Source: Candidatus Sumerlaeota bacterium
GTDB lineage: Bacteria > Sumerlaeota > Sumerlaeia > JADFCT01
Reading direction: 5' to 3'
DNA length: 35,686 nucleotides
NCBI GenBank assembly: GCA_026398575.1
Contig: JAPLSP010000176.1
Location: forward strand, 1-35,686
Shown here: positions 1 to 7,523 of the stretch, piece by piece
How the letters are laid out: every line of letters begins with the position of its first letter
Position numbering within the stretch: position 1 is the stretch's first letter
Made by a program: the position numbers and the translations under genes
Notes under the pieces: model-generated
Told to the model about the DNA's origin: nothing
The model's database searches: none
Seen by the model: only the letters and a program-made list of their open reading frames with translations

Positions 1-74
1 TGCATTATTTGCCTGCCGCGCGCAGTCTCATTTTCAATTTCTCATTTCTCATTTTGCATTTTACATTGATAGCA
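1..74. repeat. Heptamer element family 1, copy A (cut by window edge)
   Basis: The sequence shows six in-register heptamers from position 26 to 67 (TCTCATT, TTCAATT, TCTCATT, TCTCATT, TTGCATT, TTACATT). They are preceded by a GC-rich core ending in CCTGCCGCGCGC. Core and arm match, base for base with few changes, the right half of the complete element found directly after the sugar transferase gene. The left arm lies outside the window. Copies A and B are in the same orientation, so they flank the sugar transferase gene as direct repeats. Confidence 0.85.
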
Positions 75-175
75 ATGCCATAAGGTGGCCGACACCGCAT
101 CCCAAAAGATCTATGCAAAATGCAGAGAACATTTAATCTAAAACTTTTAAAATCCTCCTGACTTAAATCTCCGCC

Positions 176-1579
176 ATGTCCCCTTTGGGCGCTCATATTT
201 GGAAAAGCCGCCGGTTGACCGCGTTCCTTCTCATCGCCGATGCGATAGCATTGAGCGCGTTGTGGCTCCTGTCGTGGTATCTTCGATCCTGCGCCAATCG
301 CTGGGCGTATGAGCCGATCAACGCCTTTCGCGTTTATCTTCCGCCGCTGCCCGCGCTGTTGTTCGGTTGGATATGCGTGCTGCAGATCTTTGGGCATTAT
401 GCGCATCGCGAACGCATCAGCAGCCTCAATCAATTGTCGCGCATCTTCCAGGCCGCGATGTGGTGCCTGTGGGTCAGCGTGATGTTTTCCTATCTGTTCT
501 TCAAGAATTATGAACTCGGCCGCTCCGTCGTCCTGCTGTCATCCCTGCTGATTTTCATCTATCTGTATACGTCGCGCACGTTCCTGCGCGGGCTCAAGAC
601 ACGCGCGCTAAGACACGGAGAGGGCGCGCGCCGCATCCTGATCGTTGGGGCCGGGCCTTTGGCGCGTCGCGTCGCCGAGCACCTCGAGCGCCACCCGGAG
701 GTGGGATACCGGGCGCTCGGATTTATCCGGACCGGCCATGAGCCGGACGGCGCGGCCAATGCGGCGCCCGTCCTGGGCGACTTGAATGAGATGGAGCGCC
801 TGATCCGGGAAACCGGGAGCGATGAAGTTTTTTTCGCCGATCCGGCGCTGCCCGGCAGTCAGGTCCTGAACTGCGTCGTCGAATGCGAGACGACCGGCGC
901 GCAGTTCAAGATCGTCTCGGACGATTTCTTCCGCGTGCTTGCGGGCGATGCGATCCTCGAAGCGGTGGACGGCATTCCAGTCACGCGACTGGGGACGGGG
1001 CGTCTCAGCTTCATGCACAGCGTGTTGAAGCGGATGATGGATCTGATCGTGGCGATCGGCCTGGCGCCCGTATGGATTCCGGCGGCGGCGGTCATCTCGC
1101 TGTTGATCTGGCTGGATAGCGGCAGGCCGGCGCTGTTCAAGCAGCGGCGCGTCGGATTGGGCGGCAAAGAGTTCGACCTTTATAAATTCCGAACCATGCG
1201 CACGGACACAAATCCTTACGCGGTGGCGCCCACCGCGGCGGACGATCCCCGCATCACGCGCATCGGGCGGGCGCTGCGCAAGACCAGCCTGGACGAAATC
1301 CCCCAATTCTGGAACGTCATCAAGGGCGACATGTCCATGGTTGGACCGCGCCCGGAAATGCCTTTCCTTGTCGCGCAATACGAAGATTGGCAGCGGGCGC
1401 GCCTCGACGTCAAGCCGGGCCTGACGGGGCTTTGGCAGGTGGTGGGCCGCAAAAATCTGCCGCTCGAATTCAACATCGAATATGATCTCTGGTACCTGCG
1501 CAATCGCACGCTGATGCTGGATTTGATGATCCTGGCCCGCACCGTCCCGGCAGTGCTCTTTGGCAAAGGGGCATTCTGA
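176..1579 (+). CDS. Undecaprenyl-phosphate sugar phosphotransferase (WbaP/WcaJ-type)
   Basis: This membrane enzyme of the polyisoprenyl-phosphate hexose-1-phosphate transferase family would load the first sugar phosphate onto undecaprenyl phosphate to start O-antigen or exopolysaccharide synthesis. At 467 residues it has the full-length architecture: about four N-terminal membrane helices (residues 15-135), a nucleotide-binding-like CoA_binding_3 region (about 145-265), a reentrant hydrophobic segment near 285-310 and the C-terminal catalytic domain. Family signatures are visible: a KQRRVG segment followed by LYKFRTM, then SLDEIPQFWNVIKGDMSMVG with GPRPE, and KPGLTGLWQV. The start ATG has no clear Shine-Dalgarno. 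It stands alone on the + strand and converges on the LolD-like gene. Its partner may be the O-antigen ligase-like protein at 26524. Direct copies of a heptamer element flank it. The donor sugar cannot be read from sequence. Confidence 0.92.
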   Translation: MSPLGAHIWKSRRLTAFLLIADAIALSALWLLSWYLRSCANRWAYEPINAFRVYLPPLPALLFGWICVLQIFGHYAHRERISSLNQLSRIFQAAMWCLWVSVMFSYLFFKNYELGRSVVLLSSLLIFIYLYTSRTFLRGLKTRALRHGEGARRILIVGAGPLARRVAEHLERHPEVGYRALGFIRTGHEPDGAANAAPVLGDLNEMERLIRETGSDEVFFADPALPGSQVLNCVVECETTGAQFKIVSDDFFRVLAGDAILEAVDGIPVTRLGTGRLSFMHSVLKRMMDLIVAIGLAPVWIPAAAVISLLIWLDSGRPALFKQRRVGLGGKEFDLYKFRTMRTDTNPYAVAPTAADDPRITRIGRALRKTSLDEIPQFWNVIKGDMSMVGPRPEMPFLVAQYEDWQRARLDVKPGLTGLWQVVGRKNLPLEFNIEYDLWYLRNRTLMLDLMILARTVPAVLFGKGAF

Positions 1580-1712
1580 AAAATGAAAAATGAGAAATGT
1601 AAAATGACAACCCATCCCGGCGCCAGCATTGCGCAGCCCTGCATCCTATGCCTGCCGCGCGCGATCTCATTTTCAATTTCTCATTTCTCATTTTACATTT
1701 TACATTGATAAC
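1577..1712. repeat. Heptamer element family 1, copy B (complete, inverted arms)
   Basis: The left arm is TGAAAAA, TGAAAAA, TGAGAAA, TGTAAAA, TGACAAC; its first three bases are the stop codon of the sugar transferase. A core of about 55 bases (starting CCCATCCCGGCGCCAGC, ending CCTGCCGCGCGCG) follows. The right arm is six heptamers, TCTCATT to TTACATT, at 1665-1706. The arms are complementary in the inverted sense, so a transcript from either strand can fold into a long hairpin. The element fills the gap between two convergent genes. The core is nearly identical to that at 23425-23480 in inverse orientation. Confidence 0.9.
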
Positions 1713-1722
1713 AATAATCCAG

Positions 1723-2397
1723 CTATCCCGCGATCGCCTCTTCTTTCAGCACTCCATTCTCAAGCCGTAAAATCCTGTCCGCTTGAAGGGCGATGGATTT
1801 TTCGTGGGCGACCATGACGACCGTCCGGCCATGCTCTCCGGCCTGTCGCCAAAGCATCTGAATGATTTCCCCGCCGGTCGCCTCGTCGAGATTGCCGGTC
1901 GGCTCATCGGCGAATAGAATTTTTGGGTCATTGGCCAGCGCCCGCGCAATGCCGACGCGCTGCTGTTCGCCGCCGGATAAGCGCGCCGGACGCCGGTACG
2001 CCAGCGCCTCCAATCCAACTTCCGCCAACATGCGTTCCGCCGTCTGCGCCGCCTGCCGCCGCGACGCGCCGAGGATCAACTGCGGGACCATGACGTTCTC
2101 GAGGACGCTTAGATCGGGCAGCAGATGATAAAACTGAAAGACAAAACCCACGCGACGATTGCGAACGCGCGCGCGCTGCGTCTCTGTCATCCGCGTAATT
2201 TCTTCTCCCATCAGCTCAACCGCCCCCGAATCCGGCAGGTCCAAACCGCCCAAAATATGCAGCAGCGTTGACTTGCCCGCTCCCGAGGCGCCCATGATCA
2301 CCACGCGCTGGCCCGCGCTCGCTTCGAGGTGGACGCCGCGCAACACCGGACGCGCGCCGCCCTCGAACGATTTGATAATATTCTCTGCCTTCAGCAT
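1723..2397 (-). CDS. lolD: LolD-like ABC transporter ATP-binding protein
   Basis: A 224-residue ATPase of the LolD/MacB/FtsE group, which powers membrane subunits that pull lipoproteins or other amphiphiles out of the inner membrane. Visible motifs: Walker A GASGAGKS at 36-43, Q-loop near 88, signature LSGGEQQ at 140-146, Walker B ILFADEP followed by TGNLD (typical for this subgroup), and the switch His in VMVAHE. The start MLKAEN is chosen because an upstream in-frame start would add a non-homologous 16-residue tail that overlaps the upstream gene further. The chosen ATG overlaps the stop of the nuclease gene within ATGCTGA, so the two are translationally coupled. No LolC/LolE permease is present in the window, so assignment to LolD rather than another member of the group rests on sequence alone. 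Confidence 0.8.
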   Translation of the reverse strand: MLKAENIIKSFEGGARPVLRGVHLEASAGQRVVIMGASGAGKSTLLHILGGLDLPDSGAVELMGEEITRMTETQRARVRNRRVGFVFQFYHLLPDLSVLENVMVPQLILGASRRQAAQTAERMLAEVGLEALAYRRPARLSGGEQQRVGIARALANDPKILFADEPTGNLDEATGGEIIQMLWRQAGEHGRTVVMVAHEKSIALQADRILRLENGVLKEEAIAG

Positions 2398-3314
2398 GTC
2401 AGCCCCTGGGGAAAACAAATCTGGCGGAAATTGCAGCGCTGGCATTTGCCGCGATCCTCCGTCATCGCAAATTCCTCCAGCGCCAGCGGCTGGTTATTCG
2501 CCGGGTCCGCCAGCAGCGCCAGCATCCGCTTCATCGAATCCATGATCGTTTCGCGATGATTGATCAGCGCGGCGGCGTCCGCGGTGATCGCTTTCTCGGC
2601 GCCGTCCCGCAGATAAATCATCCTCGCCTGAATCGTCTCCGGCGCCTTTTGCCAAAACGACATCGCAAAAAGAATGTAGGTCCGCGCCTGTTCTTCATCA
2701 TCTTCCCGCTGCTGGCCTGTTTTCCAATCGAAAATCGCCAGACCGTTCGCCTCTTGAATGGCAATGTCGAGCTTGACCCAAACCGGAATTTTCATCACTT
2801 GGAATTGCTGCAAATCCTCCAAAGCAATCCATGATGAGGCGCCCGCCGCCTGAATGCGCCGTAGCGCGTCGGATTGCTCGAAGCGATCCAGGCAGTTGAA
2901 AATGTGTTCGCGCAACTCGGCGCGCTGTTCCCGGCTGATTGGCTGGCCATAATAGTGCTCGAAAAGGTTGACGCAGCGTTTGGGATTGCGCTCCCATTCG
3001 CGCCGGACCGATTGCGCCCATTCGATGTTCAGGCATTGCCGCGCTTCTTCCTGCAAGGCGTCCGGCGCGCGGGGGCGCTGTCCGGCGCGCACAGCGCGCA
3101 GGTAATGCTCTATCACCCGATGTGTGATGTCGCCTGCCCAGATGGCCAGGGTTTGGATCTGCTTGAGGCGATAAGCCAGCCGCGCTTGCGCCGGCGCTTC
3201 CTGCCGCCATCCATTCCACGATCCATAGTAATTCCAGTAATACTGCCGCAGACACTCATGACACATCTTGGCGCGCGAATGCGACCATGAAAAATTATTG
3301 AGAAGTTCAGCCAT
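2391..3314 (-). CDS. PD-(D/E)XK nuclease with Fe-S cysteines (Cas4/RecB/AddB-like)
   Basis: A 307-residue single-domain protein of the PDDEXK_1 (RecB/Cas4) superfamily. Active-site pieces can be followed in order: a His in GDITHRVIEHY, an Asp in VKLDIAI, the DWKTG core motif (Asp-X-Lys) and a downstream Gln in EEQAR. Four cysteines that could hold a [4Fe-4S] cluster are placed as in AddB and Cas4: one near the N-terminus (C18 or C21) and a C-terminal CQRC-X5-C. The predicted role is processing of DNA ends during repair. There are no cas genes, CRISPR repeats or recB/addA helicase nearby, so a CRISPR role is not supported. It is the first gene of a two-gene unit with the LolD-like ATPase, a pairing with no obvious functional logic. 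Confidence 0.82.
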   Translation of the reverse strand: MAELLNNFSWSHSRAKMCHECLRQYYWNYYGSWNGWRQEAPAQARLAYRLKQIQTLAIWAGDITHRVIEHYLRAVRAGQRPRAPDALQEEARQCLNIEWAQSVRREWERNPKRCVNLFEHYYGQPISREQRAELREHIFNCLDRFEQSDALRRIQAAGASSWIALEDLQQFQVMKIPVWVKLDIAIQEANGLAIFDWKTGQQREDDEEQARTYILFAMSFWQKAPETIQARMIYLRDGAEKAITADAAALINHRETIMDSMKRMLALLADPANNQPLALEEFAMTEDRGKCQRCNFRQICFPQGLTC

Positions 3315-3358
3315 TCGAGAAGAATTTCATTTCAAATATTTATGATAACAAGAGAAAT

Positions 3359-3391
3359 TAATGCGGATGGGCGCTGCTCCTAATCGCATTA
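3359..3391 (-). terminator. Possible hairpin after murI
   Basis: Perfect 7-base arms TAATGCG and CGCATTA enclose a 19-base loop in the gap between murI and the nuclease gene. On the minus strand it is followed by a pyrimidine-rich stretch rather than a clean T tract. It may end or attenuate murI transcription, but the evidence is weak. Confidence 0.35.
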
Positions 3392-3415
3392 CATCACCTT
3401 TGGGCAAATCATAAG

Positions 3416-4273
3416 TTAGCTATGGGCTTGACGCAGCACCTCGAGCAAACGCCAGGCCTTTTGTTGGGCTGTCTCATCCGCGCCCGGCAGATAAAATTCA
3501 ACATTACCCACTTCGCCTGCGAGACTCAATTTTGGGAGCCCGAGAGTCAACATTTCAACCACCATGTCGCCATTCGTAATCCGCGAACTGGGGGCCGCGC
3601 CCAGTTCGCTCAAAACATCCGCCATTCGCTTTGCCGTTCCATAAGCGCCGTCAAACAAGTCCACCGGCCTCCCAAACCATCGCCGAATGGCGTCGGCGAC
3701 CAAGGCATAATGGCTGCATCCCAATACAATGGCGTCCGCGCTGCGGGCAGCCGGACATTCATCCAACAGGGCGCCCACCCGAGCAACGGCGCCGGGCAAG
3801 TCTCCCCGGTCTATCGCGCTGGCCAATCCCGGACAGGGCAATTCATTCACAAAGCAGGCGCCCGCGTAACGCGCATAGAGATCGCGGAATTTTTTCTCGC
3901 GCAACGTCAATTCCGTGGCCATCACCAGGATGCGTCCTCCGGGATGGGCCAGCGCGGCGGGTTTCAGGGCCGGTTCCATGCCGATCACGGGGACGCTCAA
4001 CCGCGCCCGCAAATCGGCGGCGGCGGCGCTTGTGGCGGTATTGCAGGCCAGAACCAGCGCCTCGGCGTCCCGGCCCAGCAGCCATTCGCAGGCCTCGGAA
4101 ACCAGGCGGATGACGGTGGGCGCATCCTTGGATCCATAGGGCGCATGGGCGAAATCGCCGAAATAAATAAATCGCGCCTGTGGCGCCAGACGCAACGCCC
4201 AATCCAAGACGTTCAATCCCCCAAAACCGGAATCCAAAATGCCTACGAGGCGCTGATTTTCCTGCAAGCTCAT
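3416..4273 (-). CDS. murI: Glutamate racemase
   Basis: Cytoplasmic cofactor-independent racemase that converts L-glutamate to D-glutamate for peptidoglycan. With the start at MSLQEN the protein has 285 residues, close to the family norm. Diagnostic features: the N-terminal GILDSGFGGL with the Asp/Ser pair at 14-15, FGDFAHAPYG (the substrate-loop motif), the first catalytic Cys in LACNTATS (C77) and the second in LGCSHY (C186). An in-frame TTG 60 bases upstream would add a tail without family similarity and was rejected. The gene has no strong Shine-Dalgarno. It is not clustered with other mur genes. Confidence 0.95.
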   Translation of the reverse strand: MSLQENQRLVGILDSGFGGLNVLDWALRLAPQARFIYFGDFAHAPYGSKDAPTVIRLVSEACEWLLGRDAEALVLACNTATSAAAADLRARLSVPVIGMEPALKPAALAHPGGRILVMATELTLREKKFRDLYARYAGACFVNELPCPGLASAIDRGDLPGAVARVGALLDECPAARSADAIVLGCSHYALVADAIRRWFGRPVDLFDGAYGTAKRMADVLSELGAAPSSRITNGDMVVEMLTLGLPKLSLAGEVGNVEFYLPGADETAQQKAWRLLEVLRQAHS

Positions 4274-4743
4274 AAGAGGTTTCGTTCGGTCATCTGGCAA
4301 AAATTTCCTGCAAGCCAAAAGTGTGAAACCCAAAGTGATTATTTTTCAAGCAGGAAATGGGCGCCCGGCTGGAGGCCCTTGTGGAAAAAACTGCGAATAA
4401 GTCATTTTCTTTTTGGGGCTCATGCAATTGCGCGCAATGACAGCGGCGCTTTTTTTGCAGCAAATTTTGCCACGAATTTGAAATCTCTCGAAGGATATGA
4501 GTTTTGTAAGTCGCCTAAAATCAACTATAAAAAGTTTGCAATAGCGCAAATAACTATGTAGTTACATGTTTACGCAAAACTCAGATGCAATAACTTTCAC
4601 ATCTGGTTTGTTTATCAACGGACATAGAAAAAACTCTGCTTTTTTCACCAGCCGTGCCTGTGCATAACTCTGTTAAAAATCGGAGAAAATCAGGAGGGGC
4701 GCCGAAAAACGGGCTGAAAAAATAGTACTTAGGATTGCAGAAA
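4274..4743. other. AT-rich intergenic region of about 470 bases
   Basis: No coding region is supported here. The region is clearly richer in A+T than its surroundings and would contain the murI promoter on the minus strand. It has a perfect 12-base palindrome ATTGCGCGCAAT at 4427-4438 and an inverted repeat TAACTA-TG-TAGTTA at 4551-4564, both of operator size. One match to the DnaA-box consensus (TGTGCATAA) lies at 4659-4667; a single box and the absence of dnaA or dnaN do not support an origin. Confidence 0.5.
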
Positions 4744-6483
4744 CTAGACGGAAGAGGTCTCATCCCGGGTCGAATTCTTCGTCGCCTGCATGAGGCTGGG
4801 AGAGGGAAAAATCAGGTTGAAGGTCGAACCGACGCCGATCTGCGAATCCACAACTACCTTGCCTCCCAGATTTTCTGCAAACTTCTGAACCATCGCCAAT
4901 CCCAGACCGGTTCCATGAGACGACTTGGTTGTGTAGAACAACTGGAAGATATCTTTGATCCGTTCGCTGGGAATGCCGCATCCATTGTCGCTGACAGAGA
5001 TGCATAATTCGCTTTGGTCAGTGATCCGGGTACGGATGGTGATTTCTCCCACGCCCGGCGTGTCCATCGCCTCGGCGGCATTGACCACCAGATTGAGCAG
5101 CGCGCGCTGCAAGCCCTGGACGTTCATCGGCCAAGTCGGCAGATCGCGCTGCAGGTCCAACCGCAATTGCACCCCTTCGCGCGCCAGACTGCTCTCGAAA
5201 AAGTGGCGATTGGCCAGGATGGCGGCGTTGATGTCGGTGGAACGAACATCCACGGGATGAACGCGGGTGAAATTCAACATGTCGGACGTGAATCCCGTAA
5301 TGCGCTCCAGGCATTGGCGCACCAGACTCCAGCTTTTTTCCATTTTCGCATCGCTCACCCGCCGGACGTTCATCTCCATGAGCTCTTCGGCGCCTTTGTT
5401 CATCAGGAGGATGTTCTTGATATTGTGCGCCACATTCGTGATGGTCAGCCCGATGGCGGCCATGCGTTCATTCTTCACCGCCTCCTGCTGCAGGCGGCGG
5501 TTCTCAATGGAGATTGCCAATTCGTTGGCGGCGGCGGCGGCGAACTCCAGTTCGTTCTGGTCAAAGGCGTCCAAGGTCTGGCTCGTATCCAGGTGCAGCG
5601 CGCCAAAGGCCTTGTCGCCGGCCAGAAGCGGCACGCACAAGATGGATTTGAGGCTGTGAATGCGAATGGATTCCGAGGCCTTGAAGCGCGAATCATCCAA
5701 CGCGTCGCTGCACAGGACCGCCACTTTATCCCGAAGCACGCGATTCACGACCGTCCGACTCAGGGGAATGACATCCTGGTGAGACTGTTGGGAGCGATAT
5801 TTGATGAGTCTCGGCTCCAGAGGGGCGTCCGGCGCGCTTGCAAGGATCGCCACGCATCGCTCGGCAGGCAGGGCCTCAAACAGCGTATCCGTAGCCCTGG
5901 CGAGCATGACGTCGGGACTATCCATCTGGCGCAGATCTTCGCTGAGCTGATAAAGCAATGACAAACGCTTATGCGCCTGCAATGCCTCCTGGGGATCAAT
6001 CTCGCGATCCTGGGGCAGCGGCTTGGCAAAAGTCCACGAGGCGTCGCTCGCCTGGCGCGCCGCCACTTCTTCCGGGCGCGTTTCTCCTTCTTCGTCGCCG
6101 AAAAATCTTACCGTGTCCGAAGGATTGAAACGCACGGTCGGACGCGAAGGCGCCGGTTCGGCTTCCGGCGCGCGAAGCGAAAAAATAAAGGACCGGTTCC
6201 CAAAAGAAATCGTGTCGCCGTCGCACAGGCGCTGGCTGACGATGCGCTGGTCATTGATGTAAGTGCCGTTGCTGGAATTCAGATCCGTCAGGACATACTG
6301 GCCTTCGCTGAGCTCGATTTTCGCATGAAAACGCGATACGGATCCGCGCGGCAGATGAATCGTATTGGAAGGATTGCGCCCAACCGTTATCTCAGCGGCT
6401 GACAACGCAATCGGCTTCTCTCCGGCAATGGCCGGAAATGGCATCAGAGTTGCTTCTGAAATCAACTTAGTTGTTTGCTGCAT
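4744..6483 (-). CDS. FHA-GAF sensor histidine kinase
   Basis: A 579-residue soluble sensor kinase with an uncommon input arrangement. Residues about 25-105 form an FHA phosphothreonine-binding domain (GR at 35-36, SRFH at 50-53, NSSNGTY at 69-75). A charged linker leads to a GAF domain at about 170-325 (small-ligand or redox sensing). The transmitter follows: H-box with H353 in NVAHNIKN, N-box NLVVNAAEAM at 464-473, G1 SDNGCGIP at 498-505 and G2 GTGLGLAM at 524-531. There is no membrane segment and no receiver domain, and no response regulator gene is adjacent. The start used here (MQQTTK) lies ten codons inside another ATG; neither has a strong Shine-Dalgarno. The FHA domain could couple it to threonine phosphorylation, for example by the kinase at 29578; that link is inference. 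Confidence 0.92.
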   Translation of the reverse strand: MQQTTKLISEATLMPFPAIAGEKPIALSAAEITVGRNPSNTIHLPRGSVSRFHAKIELSEGQYVLTDLNSSNGTYINDQRIVSQRLCDGDTISFGNRSFIFSLRAPEAEPAPSRPTVRFNPSDTVRFFGDEEGETRPEEVAARQASDASWTFAKPLPQDREIDPQEALQAHKRLSLLYQLSEDLRQMDSPDVMLARATDTLFEALPAERCVAILASAPDAPLEPRLIKYRSQQSHQDVIPLSRTVVNRVLRDKVAVLCSDALDDSRFKASESIRIHSLKSILCVPLLAGDKAFGALHLDTSQTLDAFDQNELEFAAAAANELAISIENRRLQQEAVKNERMAAIGLTITNVAHNIKNILLMNKGAEELMEMNVRRVSDAKMEKSWSLVRQCLERITGFTSDMLNFTRVHPVDVRSTDINAAILANRHFFESSLAREGVQLRLDLQRDLPTWPMNVQGLQRALLNLVVNAAEAMDTPGVGEITIRTRITDQSELCISVSDNGCGIPSERIKDIFQLFYTTKSSHGTGLGLAMVQKFAENLGGKVVVDSQIGVGSTFNLIFPSPSLMQATKNSTRDETSSV

Positions 6484-6613
6484 ACAAAATATACCACGAT
6501 TTTCGTACGCCATTGTATTGGCGCAAACCGTCGCTTATATCTTTTCCGGGAGAAGGAACGCAAGCGAATCCGGCGCCTGGAAAAAACGCATCAGACGCCA
6601 TAGAATAAAAGAA

Positions 6614-6670
6614 AAGCCAAGGAATCGAACCCCCGCGGCTGTCGGAGTTGCGATCCTTGGCTTCTTTTTA
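6614..6670 (-). terminator. rpsD terminator, possibly bidirectional
   Basis: Ten-base arms (AAGCCAAGGA / TCCTTGGCTT) enclose a loop that itself has short complementary segments. On the minus strand, the direction of rpsD, it runs into TTTTCTTTTATT. On the plus strand it runs into TTCTTTTTA. It sits 40 bases after the rpsD stop and before the kinase gene, so it should insulate the two. Confidence 0.75.
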
Positions 6671-6710
6671 TGAAAGGCTTTCAGCGAATTGCTGGGCGCC
6701 CGTCGCAGAA

Positions 6711-7328
6711 TCAATGCGAATAGAACTCAACGACCATGATCTCTTTGACGGGGAGCAGCACGTCCTGCCGCGAGGGCAATGCCAGCATTTTGACGGAGCG
6801 ATTCTCATCGTCAATCTCCAGAAAGGGCGGGCGCGGCGCGCTTTTGGCCTGCTGGATGGATTCGAGAACGATGGGATTCTGGCGGACTTTTTCGCGCAGT
6901 TGAATCACGTCATACTGGCTGACGCCGCACGAACAGATGTCCACCTTCTTGCCGTTCAGCGTGACGTGGCCGTGATTGACCAGCTGGCGGGCGGCGGGGA
7001 TCGTCGGCGCGAAGCCGGCCCGGAAAAGAATATTGTCCAGGCGCGCCTCAAGCAGCAGCAGCAGGTTTTCGCCCGTGTTGCCCCTCATGTGGTTGGCCTT
7101 CTCGAAATAACGGCGCAACTGCTTTTCGCTCAGGCCGTAGTTGAAGCGGATTTTCTGCTTCTCCTGCATCTGCTCCTTGTACGTGGACGCCTTGTTGCGC
7201 ATCCGCGTGGGGCCGTGCTGTCCCGGAGGGGCCTGCTTTTTTTCCGAGGGGTGCTTGGAGGTGAAGTTGGGCAGCGGGCTTCCAAGCGCCCGCACCTTTC
7301 TGAGTCTTGGACCGGTATAACGCGACAT
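6711..7328 (-). CDS. rpsD: 30S ribosomal protein S4
   Basis: Primary 16S rRNA-binding protein that nucleates the 30S body. The sequence starting MSRYTGPR has 205 residues, the usual bacterial length. It has the characteristic N-terminal part with KQAPPGQHG, the S4 core LSEKQLRRYFEKA, and the S4 RNA-binding domain LEARLDNILFRAGFA with ARQLVNHGHVTLNG. The start is fixed by homology and by an AGGTGG Shine-Dalgarno; the reading frame is open upstream but that extension is not S4-like. The gene stands alone rather than in the alpha operon with rpsM, rpsK, rpoA and rplQ, an arrangement known from several phyla. Confidence 0.97.
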   Translation of the reverse strand: MSRYTGPRLRKVRALGSPLPNFTSKHPSEKKQAPPGQHGPTRMRNKASTYKEQMQEKQKIRFNYGLSEKQLRRYFEKANHMRGNTGENLLLLLEARLDNILFRAGFAPTIPAARQLVNHGHVTLNGKKVDICSCGVSQYDVIQLREKVRQNPIVLESIQQAKSAPRPPFLEIDDENRSVKMLALPSRQDVLLPVKEIMVVEFYSH

Positions 7329-7523
7329 TCGATACCACCTTTTGCTGAGGGCCGATGAAGGCCCGCGAAAATTGACGCCTCGCACACCATGATTGCAGCT
7401 CGGCGTCTTGCGGCTGCAACGCGCGCAAAGGGGAAGAAGTTTATTTCCTCTCCCGCCCATCCAGCAAGCGCAAAATGAGGCAGGATAGAGAAAAATGAGA
7501 ATATAAACGCGCCGCAAGCCGCT
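7329..7523 (-). promoter_or_regulatory. rpsD leader region
   Basis: The 195-base gap upstream of rpsD has no supported gene. Just before the Shine-Dalgarno lies a small hairpin (GGGCC / GGCCC, loop of six, 7349-7364). In many bacteria S4 represses its own mRNA through a structured leader, so autogenous control is possible here. I cannot recognise a defined S4-binding fold by eye. Confidence 0.35.

Noticed and set aside
1..1712. Composite transposon around the sugar transferase
   Set aside because: The flanking repeats encode no transposase and no target-site duplication is visible; direct repeats alone do not make a transposon.
2391..3314. Cas4 of a CRISPR adaptation module
   Set aside because: The fold and cysteines fit, but there is no cas1, cas2 or array nearby; it is coupled to an ABC ATPase.
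4380..4667. Replication origin in an AT-rich gap with a DnaA-box match
   Set aside because: Only one perfect box, no dnaA/dnaN/gidA neighbours and no box cluster.
6614..6665. tRNA or tmRNA 3' end (GGGGGTTCGATTCC resembles a T-arm)
   Set aside because: The putative T-stem does not pair, there is no D- or anticodon arm, and the segment folds better as a terminator hairpin after rpsD.
7329..7517. N-terminal extension of S4
   Set aside because: The frame is open but not S4-like; the internal ATG has a good Shine-Dalgarno and gives the standard 205 residues.
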